Part shown: piece by piece, positions 8,754 to 16,063 of the stretch
Numbering within the stretch: the first letter of the stretch is position 1
How the letters are laid out: every line of letters begins with the position of its first letter
Assembly: GCA_964539025.1 (NCBI GenBank)
Contig: CAZIFA010000003.1
Span: 62,001 to 126,000 of the forward strand
Origin: Micavibrio_A sp964539025
GTDB lineage: Bacteria > Pseudomonadota > Alphaproteobacteria > Micavibrionales > Micavibrionaceae
Direction: 5' to 3'
DNA: 64,000 bases
Notes under the pieces: generated by a model
Told to the model about the DNA's origin: nothing
Database searches by the model: none
Seen by the model: only the letters and a program-made list of their open reading frames with translations
Made by a program: the position numbers and the translations under genes

Positions 8754-10892
8754 ATGGCGAACACATCGCCAGATTTGATTGAAGATAAAATTCAACAAAT
8801 CGTAAGCTACGATAGGGATGGCATTTCTGCCGGGGCTCTTACGCGCGCGCTCAGTCTGACTGACAATAATATCCAAATCGTTCAGGCCTCTCTTAAATCT
8901 CTTATTGAAAAAGGGCATCTACTGCCGCCAATGGACAAACGCGGACAATATCGCGCGAAGACATCGATGTCTGACGTCGTGGTGGCAAAAGTCAAAGGAG
9001 AGACAGCCAAAAATAAAATCGTATTGCAGATCGAAAACGTTGATCGCAAACTTCCTGACGTGACCGTTTCTTTAAACGAGTTTAAAAGACCCACGGGCGA
9101 GCTTAGAATCTATACAGGAGAACCCGTCGCCCTCAAGATATGGCGGCACAAAGGTGTAGAATTTAAAGGGCGATTTCTGGGCAGCTATTCCGACGAAAAG
9201 CCGCCGTCCTTGACAGGCCGTTTCAAGAAACAAAACGGTGAATCGTTTTTTGTGGCAAATGATTCAGGGATCCAGGCGAAATTTCGTGCCAGCACAATGC
9301 CCGATGGTCCGATAAATCCAAAAAAATCCTTTCATGCGCTCATTCCGCGCGGTTTTAACCCGTTCAATCCAATTCTGGAGATCGGGGAACAAAAGTGGGA
9401 TCCGGATACAGGGGAATCCATTCATTCCATTATCGCCAAAAAGCACCGCCTGCAAACACGGCACAACGCGGCGGAATTGCTTGAATCCAAATTATCGGTT
9501 CGCAGGTCCCTACCCAATGAAGGCCGCCGCGATTTAACCAAAGAAAAAATTCTGGTTATAGACCCTGTTTATGCTCGCGATCATGACGACGGTATTTTGG
9601 TTCAACGCACACGTGATGGATTCCGTACACTGGTTGTCATCGCAGACGTTCCTTACTACGTGCGTCCGGACACATTGTTGGATGCTGCCGCCAAATTGCG
9701 CGGCTTTACACATTATTTTCCCGACCGGACAATCCACATGCTGCCCGAAAGATTGGTCCGGCACGCTTCATTGACGCAAGGCACAACAAAGCCCGTCATC
9801 TATGTCGAACAATTCTGGGATGAATACGGCGTGCAAATTAAGGGCACCACCAGAATAGGCGCAGGATTGATCGCCGCACAAAGACAAATGACCTATGGTC
9901 AGTTTGAAGATCATGTGCAATTGCGCAGTTACGTTGTCCGGGATTACGTGGAATTCGGAGAGAAACTGATCGAGAAAATGCGTCACGGAGGCGGTCTGGT
10001 TTTCGATGCAGACATCGATCCGCGCGCTGTCTTTGCGCAAAGCCTCGTTGCGGGCATGATGGTCGAAGCCAATACCGCCATAGCCGGGTATTTACTGGAT
10101 AAAGGGATCGATTTCCTTTCCCGGTCACACACAGGGAGCGATAGCATAATAGCCTTTGAAGAGCTGAAGGCCGCGTTAGAAAAAATGGGCTATGACGTTC
10201 CGGACCATATCGAAGATATGCATACGGGCGAATTGAACCGTATCATGCGCGATGCCGAGTACCGTGACCAAAGATCAAAGGTTGAAAGTCTTATTCGTAA
10301 GAAATTTTTACATCGTGCTATCTACACCGACCTGCCTTACGCCCATTTCGGTCTGCAGCGTGATAATTACACCCATGCTACATCCCCTATCCGCCGCTAT
10401 GCCGACATCGTAACCTTGCGGGCGGTTCATACTTCGCTGGGCAATCATGAGTTGGGATTATCAGAACGTGATGGGGAACAAATGTTCCGCACCGCCAACC
10501 TTCTGAACTATTCTCAGGAGATAGTGCAGCAGGTTTCCGACGACACGACCAAATATTACGCGGTCCGGGATTTACAGCGTCTGGAAGGGCACACGATCCG
10601 GGCCACGTTGTCCAGAGTCGAGCGGACCGGGGCGGAAATCACCCTGCACAACAATTCTAGCCTGAAACAATGGATTCCCTATGCTGACATGCCCGAACAG
10701 TGGAGAACGGGATATGATGGCAAATCTTTGATTTTCAATAATCATGCTACCGTTCGGGAAGGCGAGATGGTCCGTATCCGGATCGGGGAAGTGCATCCCC
10801 AGCGGGCCGAGTGGAGCTTTAGCGGCATGGAGGCTGTAAATCAGCGCCCAAAATCCGGATTTCAGCCCTTTCTTGCCTACAAAGCAGCCTAA
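8754..10892 (+). CDS. Second RNB-domain exoribonuclease (divergent RNase R/RNase II paralogue)
   Basis: This 712-residue protein is clearly homologous to the upstream RNase R but strongly diverged. It has an N-terminal winged-helix-like segment (to about residue 65), an OB-like region, and an RNB core. All four catalytic aspartates are kept, in LVIDPVYARDHDDG (about D270, D276, D278, D279), and the substrate/metal region ATSPIRRYADIVTLR is present. The C-terminal S1-like domain is weak and ends in QRAEWSFSGME rather than a basic tail. Conserved catalysis suggests an active 3'-5' exonuclease rather than a decayed copy; its substrates are unknown. A strong GGGGGGA ribosome site precedes the ATG. 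It sits tandem to rnr and before rpmG. Confidence 0.88.
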   Translation: MANTSPDLIEDKIQQIVSYDRDGISAGALTRALSLTDNNIQIVQASLKSLIEKGHLLPPMDKRGQYRAKTSMSDVVVAKVKGETAKNKIVLQIENVDRKLPDVTVSLNEFKRPTGELRIYTGEPVALKIWRHKGVEFKGRFLGSYSDEKPPSLTGRFKKQNGESFFVANDSGIQAKFRASTMPDGPINPKKSFHALIPRGFNPFNPILEIGEQKWDPDTGESIHSIIAKKHRLQTRHNAAELLESKLSVRRSLPNEGRRDLTKEKILVIDPVYARDHDDGILVQRTRDGFRTLVVIADVPYYVRPDTLLDAAAKLRGFTHYFPDRTIHMLPERLVRHASLTQGTTKPVIYVEQFWDEYGVQIKGTTRIGAGLIAAQRQMTYGQFEDHVQLRSYVVRDYVEFGEKLIEKMRHGGGLVFDADIDPRAVFAQSLVAGMMVEANTAIAGYLLDKGIDFLSRSHTGSDSIIAFEELKAALEKMGYDVPDHIEDMHTGELNRIMRDAEYRDQRSKVESLIRKKFLHRAIYTDLPYAHFGLQRDNYTHATSPIRRYADIVTLRAVHTSLGNHELGLSERDGEQMFRTANLLNYSQEIVQQVSDDTTKYYAVRDLQRLEGHTIRATLSRVERTGAEITLHNNSSLKQWIPYADMPEQWRTGYDGKSLIFNNHATVREGEMVRIRIGEVHPQRAEWSFSGMEAVNQRPKSGFQPFLAYKAA

Positions 10893-10902
10893 TGGGAATG
10901 TC

Positions 10903-10931
10903 TTGACATTTCGCCCAAAACCCGCAATAAG
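10903..10931 (+). promoter_or_regulatory. Promoter candidate for rpmG
   Basis: TTGACA (10903-10908), a 17-base spacer and AATAAG (10926-10931) lie 34 bases before the bL33 start codon. The -35 is perfect and the -10 poor; plausible but unproven. Confidence 0.4.
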
Positions 10932-10964
10932 CAGGGTCTAATTTTCAAATAAAGGGCTAAGACA

Positions 10965-11174
10965 ATGGCTAAAAAAGGCGGCGGCGCAACGAAAGTCCGC
11001 ATGGAATCCACGGCAGGCACGGGTTTCCGTTATTACACAAAAAAAGGCTCGAAGGCGACCGAGAAGCTGAAAAAGATGAAATACGACCCCTGGGCGCTCA
11101 ATGAGGCGACAGGCAAAAAAGGAATGCATGTCGAATTCGAAGAAAAGAAAATGCCGCCTTCCAAAAAGACCTAG
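10965..11174 (+). CDS. rpmG: Large ribosomal subunit protein bL33
   Basis: bL33 is a small basic protein of the 50S subunit. The core STAGTGFRYYTKKG...KLKKMKYDP and the closing HVEFEEKKM are diagnostic. It is the cysteine-free type that binds no zinc. At 69 residues it is longer than the usual ~55: there are extra residues at the N-terminus (KKGGGA), about eight extra residues between KYDPWA and HVEF (LNEATGKKG), and a short basic C-terminal extension. A bidirectional terminator follows immediately, and the facing gene is pleD. The position downstream of rnr is the conserved one. Confidence 0.92.
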   Translation: MAKKGGGATKVRMESTAGTGFRYYTKKGSKATEKLKKMKYDPWALNEATGKKGMHVEFEEKKMPPSKKT

Positions 11175-11180
11175 TTCAAA

Positions 11181-11208
11181 AAAAAGCCCGGCGAATGCCG
11201 GGTTTTTT
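11181..11208. terminator. Bidirectional rho-independent terminator between rpmG and pleD
   Basis: The stem CCCGGC (11187-11192) and GCCGGG (11197-11202) closes a GAAT loop, flanked by an A-run on the left and six T on the right, so it ends with a U-tract in both directions. It separates two convergent genes. Confidence 0.9.
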
Positions 11209-11227
11209 ATCGTCAAAATTCGAATCG

Positions 11228-12655
11228 CTACTCAATAAACGGTCGGGCTTCGATCTGATAATCATCCGGGTTGAGTTTGCCTTTCTCCTCAAAGACCACG
11301 CAGTTACGCCCGCCTTCCTTGGCGGCATACAGGCAATCATCCGCGCGTTTGAGAACCTGGGCAATCGTTGCGATTCCATCTTTGATAATCGCCCCGCCTA
11401 TCGAGGTGGTAACATTCACAGAGCCACCCTCAACATCACACGGAAACGGTTCATCGGCAATATTCCGGCGTAAACGTTCGCCAATGAGATAAGCCATATC
11501 GGTCGATATATCGGGCAGAATAACCACAAATTCCTCTCCACCCAACCGGGCGACAAGGTCGAAACTGCGCAATGAATTCAAAATCCGTTTGGCAAATATC
11601 TTCAAAACAACGTCACCAACCGCATGTCCATGCGTGTTGTTGAACGTTCTGAAATGATCGACATCAAGCATAAGAATGCACATGGATTTTTTGCTGGCCT
11701 GATTTTTTTCAAGCAATTTTTGCAGGTGGACCTCGAAATAGCGGCGGTTATAAAGCCCGGTAAGAGAATCGGTAAGCGCCATCGACAAACTTAATTCAAA
11801 GTTAGAACGCAGACGTTCCTGGAAGCGCTTGCGGCGAATCTGTGTTCGTACGCGGGCTAGAAGTTCGTTCCGGTCCACAGGACGCAGGATATAATCATGC
11901 GCGCCAATCTCAAGCCCGTGCGCGATGCGTGACATGTCGTCTTCGTTGGCGATCATCAGGATCGGGATCGAGCGGGTCTTTTCACTGGAGCGTAGATGCG
12001 AGCACAGGCGAAGCCCGTCTTCGTTTTTCAAATTCAGGCTGACGGCGATAAGATCGTAATCGCTCTGACTGACTTTCGCCATGGCGTCGACACCGCTTTC
12101 GGAAACAAGGACGATGTCATCATCAACCTTGAGCGTGTCGATAAATTTCTTGCTTTCATAGGATTGATCTTCTATCACCAGAATACGTGCATGTTCGACC
12201 GGCTCACTCATCGCGTTTGCAGATCCATCCACCACACCAAGCTGCGATGCCGTGTTTTCACGAATCCGCCATTCATCAACCGTCATTTTCAGACGAACTA
12301 AGGATCTCACGCGGCTCATCAACGCTATGTCGTTAAGCGGTTTGGATAAGAAATCATCGGCGCCGGCTTCGAGGCCCTTGATGCGGTCCGCTGAATCGGT
12401 CAGTGCCGTAACAATGACCACCGGGATATGCGCCGTCGCGGGGTTTTCCTTGATGCGCTTGCAAACTTCGAACCCGTCCATGCCCGGCATCATCACGTCG
12501 AGCAGAACGATATCCGGGCTTTGCGATGCGACTTTTTCCAACGCATCGGGCCCGTTGGTCGCGGTCAGAACCTCATAATACTCGCTGGAAAGCTTGGCTT
12601 CCAGCAATTTGACGTTAGGCAATATATCGTCGACGACTAATACGCGCGCTGACAT
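11228..12655 (-). CDS. pleD: Response regulator diguanylate cyclase PleD
   Basis: PleD makes cyclic di-GMP when phosphorylated and directs polar development in Caulobacter-type cells. The 475-residue protein has two receiver domains and a GGDEF domain. REC1 keeps the acidic VVDD pair, phospho-acceptor Asp53 (IVLLDVMMPG) and Lys in FLSKPL. REC2 (about 160-280) has lost the acceptor (IAVSLNLKNEDG), as expected of the adaptor domain. The catalytic motif is RLGGEEF, and the allosteric I-site RSFD lies five residues ahead, so product inhibition should operate. It lies 15 bases downstream of divK in the same orientation, as in Caulobacter. Confidence 0.95.
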   Translation of the reverse strand: MSARVLVVDDILPNVKLLEAKLSSEYYEVLTATNGPDALEKVASQSPDIVLLDVMMPGMDGFEVCKRIKENPATAHIPVVIVTALTDSADRIKGLEAGADDFLSKPLNDIALMSRVRSLVRLKMTVDEWRIRENTASQLGVVDGSANAMSEPVEHARILVIEDQSYESKKFIDTLKVDDDIVLVSESGVDAMAKVSQSDYDLIAVSLNLKNEDGLRLCSHLRSSEKTRSIPILMIANEDDMSRIAHGLEIGAHDYILRPVDRNELLARVRTQIRRKRFQERLRSNFELSLSMALTDSLTGLYNRRYFEVHLQKLLEKNQASKKSMCILMLDVDHFRTFNNTHGHAVGDVVLKIFAKRILNSLRSFDLVARLGGEEFVVILPDISTDMAYLIGERLRRNIADEPFPCDVEGGSVNVTTSIGGAIIKDGIATIAQVLKRADDCLYAAKEGGRNCVVFEEKGKLNPDDYQIEARPFIE

Positions 12656-12670
12656 GGTTTTATGAATCCC

Positions 12671-13192
12671 CTATTTCACATTGTCTTCGGCCAGATCGTC
12701 TTCCTCTTCGTCGGGAAGATCAAAAGCCGTTTCATCATCTTCCCCGGCTCCGCCCGCATCACGGATTTCAAAACCTGGAACATGATCTGTTGATTGTTTT
12801 TCTGTTTGCGTGATTTCCGCGCTGGGCTTTGCCAGATAAGTCTGGATCACTTCAAGGAAGCGGGAAACGGAAATCGGTTTGGATATATAATCCTCACAAC
12901 CGCCCTGGCGGATTTTTTCTTCATCGCCCTTCATCGCAAATGCGGTGACGGCGATCACTGGGATGGATTTTAGCGCCTCATCCCCCTTGAGCCATTTTGT
13001 AACGTCGAGGCCGGACACTTCGGGAAGCTGGATATCCATCAAAATCAGGTCCGGTTTCTTGGTGCGCGCGATCTCCAGCACTTCCATCCCGTTGCGGGTT
13101 TCGATAGTGGCGATTCCATGCGCCTCAAGAAGATCGCGGAACAGCTTCATGTTCAGCTCATTGTCCTCAACGATGAGAACTGTTTTTGTCAT
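12671..13192 (-). CDS. divK: Single-domain response regulator DivK, with an acidic C-terminal extension
   Basis: DivK relays phosphate from PleC/DivJ-type kinases to control CckA/CtrA and division polarity. Residues 1-122 are a near-canonical DivK: IVEDNELNMKLFRDLL, Asp53 in LILMDIQLPEVSG, VTAFAMKGDEEKI, and ISKPISVSRFLEVI. The protein runs on to 173 residues, about 50 more than the usual DivK, with a tail that is low-complexity and strongly acidic (LPDEEEDDLAEDN). It is first in the divK-pleD unit. A TTAC-N7-TTAA sequence resembling a CtrA box lies about 70 bases upstream. Confidence 0.93.
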   Translation of the reverse strand: MTKTVLIVEDNELNMKLFRDLLEAHGIATIETRNGMEVLEIARTKKPDLILMDIQLPEVSGLDVTKWLKGDEALKSIPVIAVTAFAMKGDEEKIRQGGCEDYISKPISVSRFLEVIQTYLAKPSAEITQTEKQSTDHVPGFEIRDAGGAGEDDETAFDLPDEEEDDLAEDNVK

Positions 13193-13260
13193 GATATGAA
13201 GCCCTTAACCCTTTATGCGCCTGTTCTTTTTTACCATTGGGAATGCTAGCAGGAGATTGG

Positions 13261-13275
13261 TTACCAAAAAGTTAA
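13261..13275. promoter_or_regulatory. CtrA-like box upstream of divK
   Basis: TTAC-CAAAAAG-TTAA matches the alphaproteobacterial CtrA motif TTAA-N7-TTAA with one mismatch. It lies in the 97-base gap between eipB and divK. divK is a known CtrA target in Caulobacter; here the site is only a candidate. Confidence 0.3.
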
Positions 13276-13289
13276 GATGTTGCGACAGC

Positions 13290-14150
13290 TCAAGGCTTTT
13301 TCGGCACTATAACTGGGGAATCACAGCTATCCGCCGGGATTTTCTCAAGCGCCACCAGCTTTTGTTTGACCGAGAAATCGTCATATTCGATCAGCATGTC
13401 GGAAATGATACCGTTTTCATGAAACACCATAGACATTTCGTAATCGGATTCCTCTTCCTTGTCCTTGACTGGAAACACCGCCATACGCACGTTCCAGGCC
13501 TTGCCGGACAGCAATAAAGCATCGATGGCCTTGCTGCTGGCCGGAATATTCTTCGTGCCGTCTACGGACTTGCCGATAAAGCTATTAATCTCAATCGGGC
13601 CATCTTCGTCACTGCCGTCGAAAATCTGCGCGGAATAAAATTTATCGCCTTTTTGCGCATGACGGATCAATTCCAGCGTGTGTCCCAGCGGGAATAATGT
13701 GCCGGGCTCAAGATCGTATTTCAATTTCTCCGGCATACGATAAGACGCCACGCCGCCGTTGGCGTCCGTGCTCGCCTGGCCAACTATCTCCTGATACATC
13801 TCCCCGTCGCGCAAGCGGCGCGAGGTGAAATTGAAACTCTTGCCATCATCCGTTTCATAGGTCGAAAAATCGGAAGCGATGCGCATACCGGGTGAATCGG
13901 CGTATTCGTAGAACAGCTTGAATTTATGATCGGTCAGGAACGCATCGCAGGACGGTTTCCATTCATAGGACATCTGCCCGCTGATATTCAGGATCTGCGA
14001 TCCGCTGTGCGTGGCGGTCAGGTCAACATCGTACAGCGCTTTGTGGGCCGCTAGACCTTTGGCAAGGTCCGTAGAGGCTGCCATGGCAGGACCAGACAAA
14101 ATCAGAGCAACCGTAGCAGTCAACAACAGGCAAGAACGAAATGATGACAT
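13290..14150 (-). CDS. eipB: EipB-family periplasmic envelope-integrity protein (DUF1849)
   Basis: EipB proteins are periplasmic beta-spiral proteins needed for envelope integrity in Brucella and relatives. The 286-residue product has a signal peptide (about residues 1-24, ending PAMAA) and the family start HKALYDVDLT...SGQMSYEW. It has exactly two cysteines in the mature part, Cys68 (KPSCDAF) and Cys276 (DSCDSP), placed to form the N-to-C disulfide described for EipB. Other family features are the many short beta-strands and GTLFPLGHTLELI. It lies upstream of divK, same strand, with its own likely promoter in the divergent gap with the GGDEF gene. Confidence 0.85.
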   Translation of the reverse strand: MSSFRSCLLLTATVALILSGPAMAASTDLAKGLAAHKALYDVDLTATHSGSQILNISGQMSYEWKPSCDAFLTDHKFKLFYEYADSPGMRIASDFSTYETDDGKSFNFTSRRLRDGEMYQEIVGQASTDANGGVASYRMPEKLKYDLEPGTLFPLGHTLELIRHAQKGDKFYSAQIFDGSDEDGPIEINSFIGKSVDGTKNIPASSKAIDALLLSGKAWNVRMAVFPVKDKEEESDYEMSMVFHENGIISDMLIEYDDFSVKQKLVALEKIPADSCDSPVIVPKKP

Positions 14151-14249
14151 ACGGACCCATCGGGCTAGGGTGTTAAGACAGACTTATGATCTTAATACAA
14201 AGGCTTAGGACTTTAAAGACAATCCTCCTGCGGCAAGCTTTGCCCTATA

Positions 14250-14274
14250 GCCATTAAATGGCATTTTTTGCCAT
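14250..14274. other. Overlapping alternative hairpins in the eipB/GGDEF intergenic gap
   Basis: Three alternating half-stems GCCAT (14250-14254), ATGGCA (14258-14263) and TGCCAT (14269-14274) can pair in two exclusive ways. Apart from this and the promoter site below I see nothing recognisable in the 295-base gap. Function unknown. Confidence 0.35.
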
Positions 14275-14351
14275 CAAAGCTGCCTAAACTGCTCTTTTTA
14301 TTCCATCCTTCAACATCCTGAAATATCACAATAATTTCAACCAAACGCAAC

Positions 14352-14367
14352 TGGCACACGCTTCGCA
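14352..14367 (+). promoter_or_regulatory. Sigma-54-type (-24/-12) promoter candidate for the GGDEF gene
   Basis: TGGCACACGCTTCGCA has the invariant GG (-24) and GC (-12) at the correct distance and matches TGGCACG-N4-TTGCA at all but two specified positions. It lies 79 bases before the ATG at 14446. Confidence 0.45.
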
Positions 14368-14445
14368 TGGATGAATTGGTGAGCAAGGCGTGTGGTACGC
14401 CGCCCCGGCCAGAACGCCGGGACAATGTTAAAGGGTGTTTTTTAA

Positions 14446-15183
14446 ATGCAAGATTTCGGACCCAGACCTTCGCTGCCGGCCCCGTCCCGGCCAGAGCGTT
14501 CCGCGTTGGCAAGGCAGCCGCGCGGCGACGAGTCCGATCAACGCGACCTAGAACGCGACGGATGGTGGCGGACTATGAGCGCGAGCATAGCCTTGATCCG
14601 CTGCGCTCATATGCGCCTGAGCGCCGCCGAAGCGAAAATGGCCGCGCAGGAAAAACGCATCACGCAGCTCGAACAACAAGTCACTATCGACGAACTGACC
14701 GGCCTTATGAACCGCCGCGGATTCTTCGATGCCTTCGTGCGCGAAACAGACCGGATGAAACGCGGTCATAGCGGCGGCGGGCTTCTGATTCTCGTCGATC
14801 TCGATAATTTCAAAACGATCAACGACACCTATGGCCATCAGGCGGGCGATGCCGCATTGCGCCTCGTCGCCAAAACGCTTACGGCCAATTCACGCGCGAT
14901 GGATGCTTGCGCGCGCTTTGGCGGGGACGAATTCGTCCTGCTGCTCGTCAACACCGAACGCGACCGGGCGTTGGTCCGTGCGCAAAACCTGATCAAACAA
15001 CTCAATTCTCTATCGCTCGTCTGGTACGGCGCTGAATTGCCGATCCGCGCGAGCCTTGGCCTGAAAGATTATACGCTCGCCGACAGTATCGAAGACGTGT
15101 TCGGCGCCGCCGATGATCGGCTGTATGCCAGCAAACGCAGCAACAAGGGTTTTTATGAAAGGACCCAGGATTTGCCGATATAA
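14446..15183 (+). CDS. GGDEF-domain diguanylate cyclase
   Basis: The protein probably synthesises cyclic di-GMP. It has 245 residues: a Pro/Arg-rich disordered N-terminus (1-45), a short coiled coil (about 55-80, ending QLEQQVTIDELTGL), and a complete GGDEF domain with LVDLDNFKTINDTYGH, catalytic ARFGGDEF and an I-site RAMD five residues before it. There is no membrane or sensor domain, so input probably comes through the coiled coil or transcription. The N-terminus is compositionally odd, and an internal ATG at 14575 (MSASIALIRC) is an alternative start. A sigma-54-like site lies upstream and a strong terminator downstream. Confidence 0.88.
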   Translation: MQDFGPRPSLPAPSRPERSALARQPRGDESDQRDLERDGWWRTMSASIALIRCAHMRLSAAEAKMAAQEKRITQLEQQVTIDELTGLMNRRGFFDAFVRETDRMKRGHSGGGLLILVDLDNFKTINDTYGHQAGDAALRLVAKTLTANSRAMDACARFGGDEFVLLLVNTERDRALVRAQNLIKQLNSLSLVWYGAELPIRASLGLKDYTLADSIEDVFGAADDRLYASKRSNKGFYERTQDLPI

Positions 15184-15253
15184 AAGGACAAAACGAAATT
15201 TCCGCCTGCCGCCCCTCCCTACCGTGAACCCCAAACCCTAGGCAGGCGAAATA

Positions 15254-15289
15254 GGCCCGGTGTTTCCCCAAGCACCGGGCCGCCTTTTT
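15254..15289 (+). terminator. Rho-independent terminator after the GGDEF gene
   Basis: A perfect 9-bp stem GGCCCGGTG (15254-15262) / CACCGGGCC (15273-15281) with a 10-base loop is followed by GCC and TTTTT. Confidence 0.88.
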
Positions 15290-15357
15290 ATCAATTTCTT
15301 GACGGGGTCGGGATTTATGCGATAGCTCTTAAGTACTGTTCAGGGGGAGAGTTTACT

Positions 15358-16062
15358 ATGTCGGAAAAGCGTTTGCTCAAAGAGATGCTGTTTGTCAAAC
15401 CACATGCCAAGCAAGTCAGAATGACATGGCGGCAAATCAAACAGGCCGTGCTTTCAAATAAACATTACTTTGAAAGCAATACTCTCAAAGATACGTGGAG
15501 TAATGCCATTTACGCGGCGGACATCGATCGCGTGGAATGGCTTATCAATGAACGCAAGTTCAGCCCTGATTTTCAGGTAGAAGAAGATTCACAGATACAT
15601 CCGTTGACCACGATTCTGTTATACGATCACCATCCGGATATTTTCGAGCAGCAGACGGAGTTGGTGAAATTCCTGATCGATAAAGGATGCGATCTGAAAT
15701 CACCGGATGATTTCGATATGATCCCGGCTGACTATGCGATGATATCTGGGAATGCCAAGGCCGCTGAAGAAGTGGTGCGTCGTACGATTATCGAAGACGG
15801 GCGAATGGAATATGAGCGCCGCCACATTCCAAGCGTGTACGATTATTTTATGACAGTCGAAGACAGAGGTCTTCGCCTCAGGTCTTACAATATGTTTATG
15901 CGTAACCATAAATACATCTCGCAAACTTTTCAAAAGGCGCTTCAAAACGAAAGCGATCCGGAGCTTGCCGAGCACATATCCGAAGGGCAAAAAGCTTACT
16001 GGCACAAACCGTTGAAGGCGAAGTTCAAAGATATGCCGCATCCGGCGATGTTGTATTACTAG
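15358..16062 (+). CDS. Ankyrin-like protein of unknown function
   Basis: This 234-residue soluble protein has no signal peptide. Residues about 45-145 show degenerate ankyrin-type helical repeats: DTWSNAIYAADIDRVEWLIN, then LVKFLIDKGCDLKSPDDF followed by ADYAMISGNAKAAEEVV. The rest (MEYERRHIPSVYDYFM onward) is charged and helical without a recognised family. The start is preceded by a strong GGGGGAG site. It is flanked by the GGDEF terminator and the convergent msrA, whose stop lies two bases beyond its own. A second ankyrin-like gene sits 2 kb downstream. Function unknown. Confidence 0.75.
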   Translation: MSEKRLLKEMLFVKPHAKQVRMTWRQIKQAVLSNKHYFESNTLKDTWSNAIYAADIDRVEWLINERKFSPDFQVEEDSQIHPLTTILLYDHHPDIFEQQTELVKFLIDKGCDLKSPDDFDMIPADYAMISGNAKAAEEVVRRTIIEDGRMEYERRHIPSVYDYFMTVEDRGLRLRSYNMFMRNHKYISQTFQKALQNESDPELAEHISEGQKAYWHKPLKAKFKDMPHPAMLYY

Positions 16063-16063
16063 A

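Noticed and set aside
14367..14771. 134-codon frame overlapping the GGDEF start region
   Set aside because: It is the out-of-frame shadow of the GGDEF gene, rich in Arg and without a family signature.
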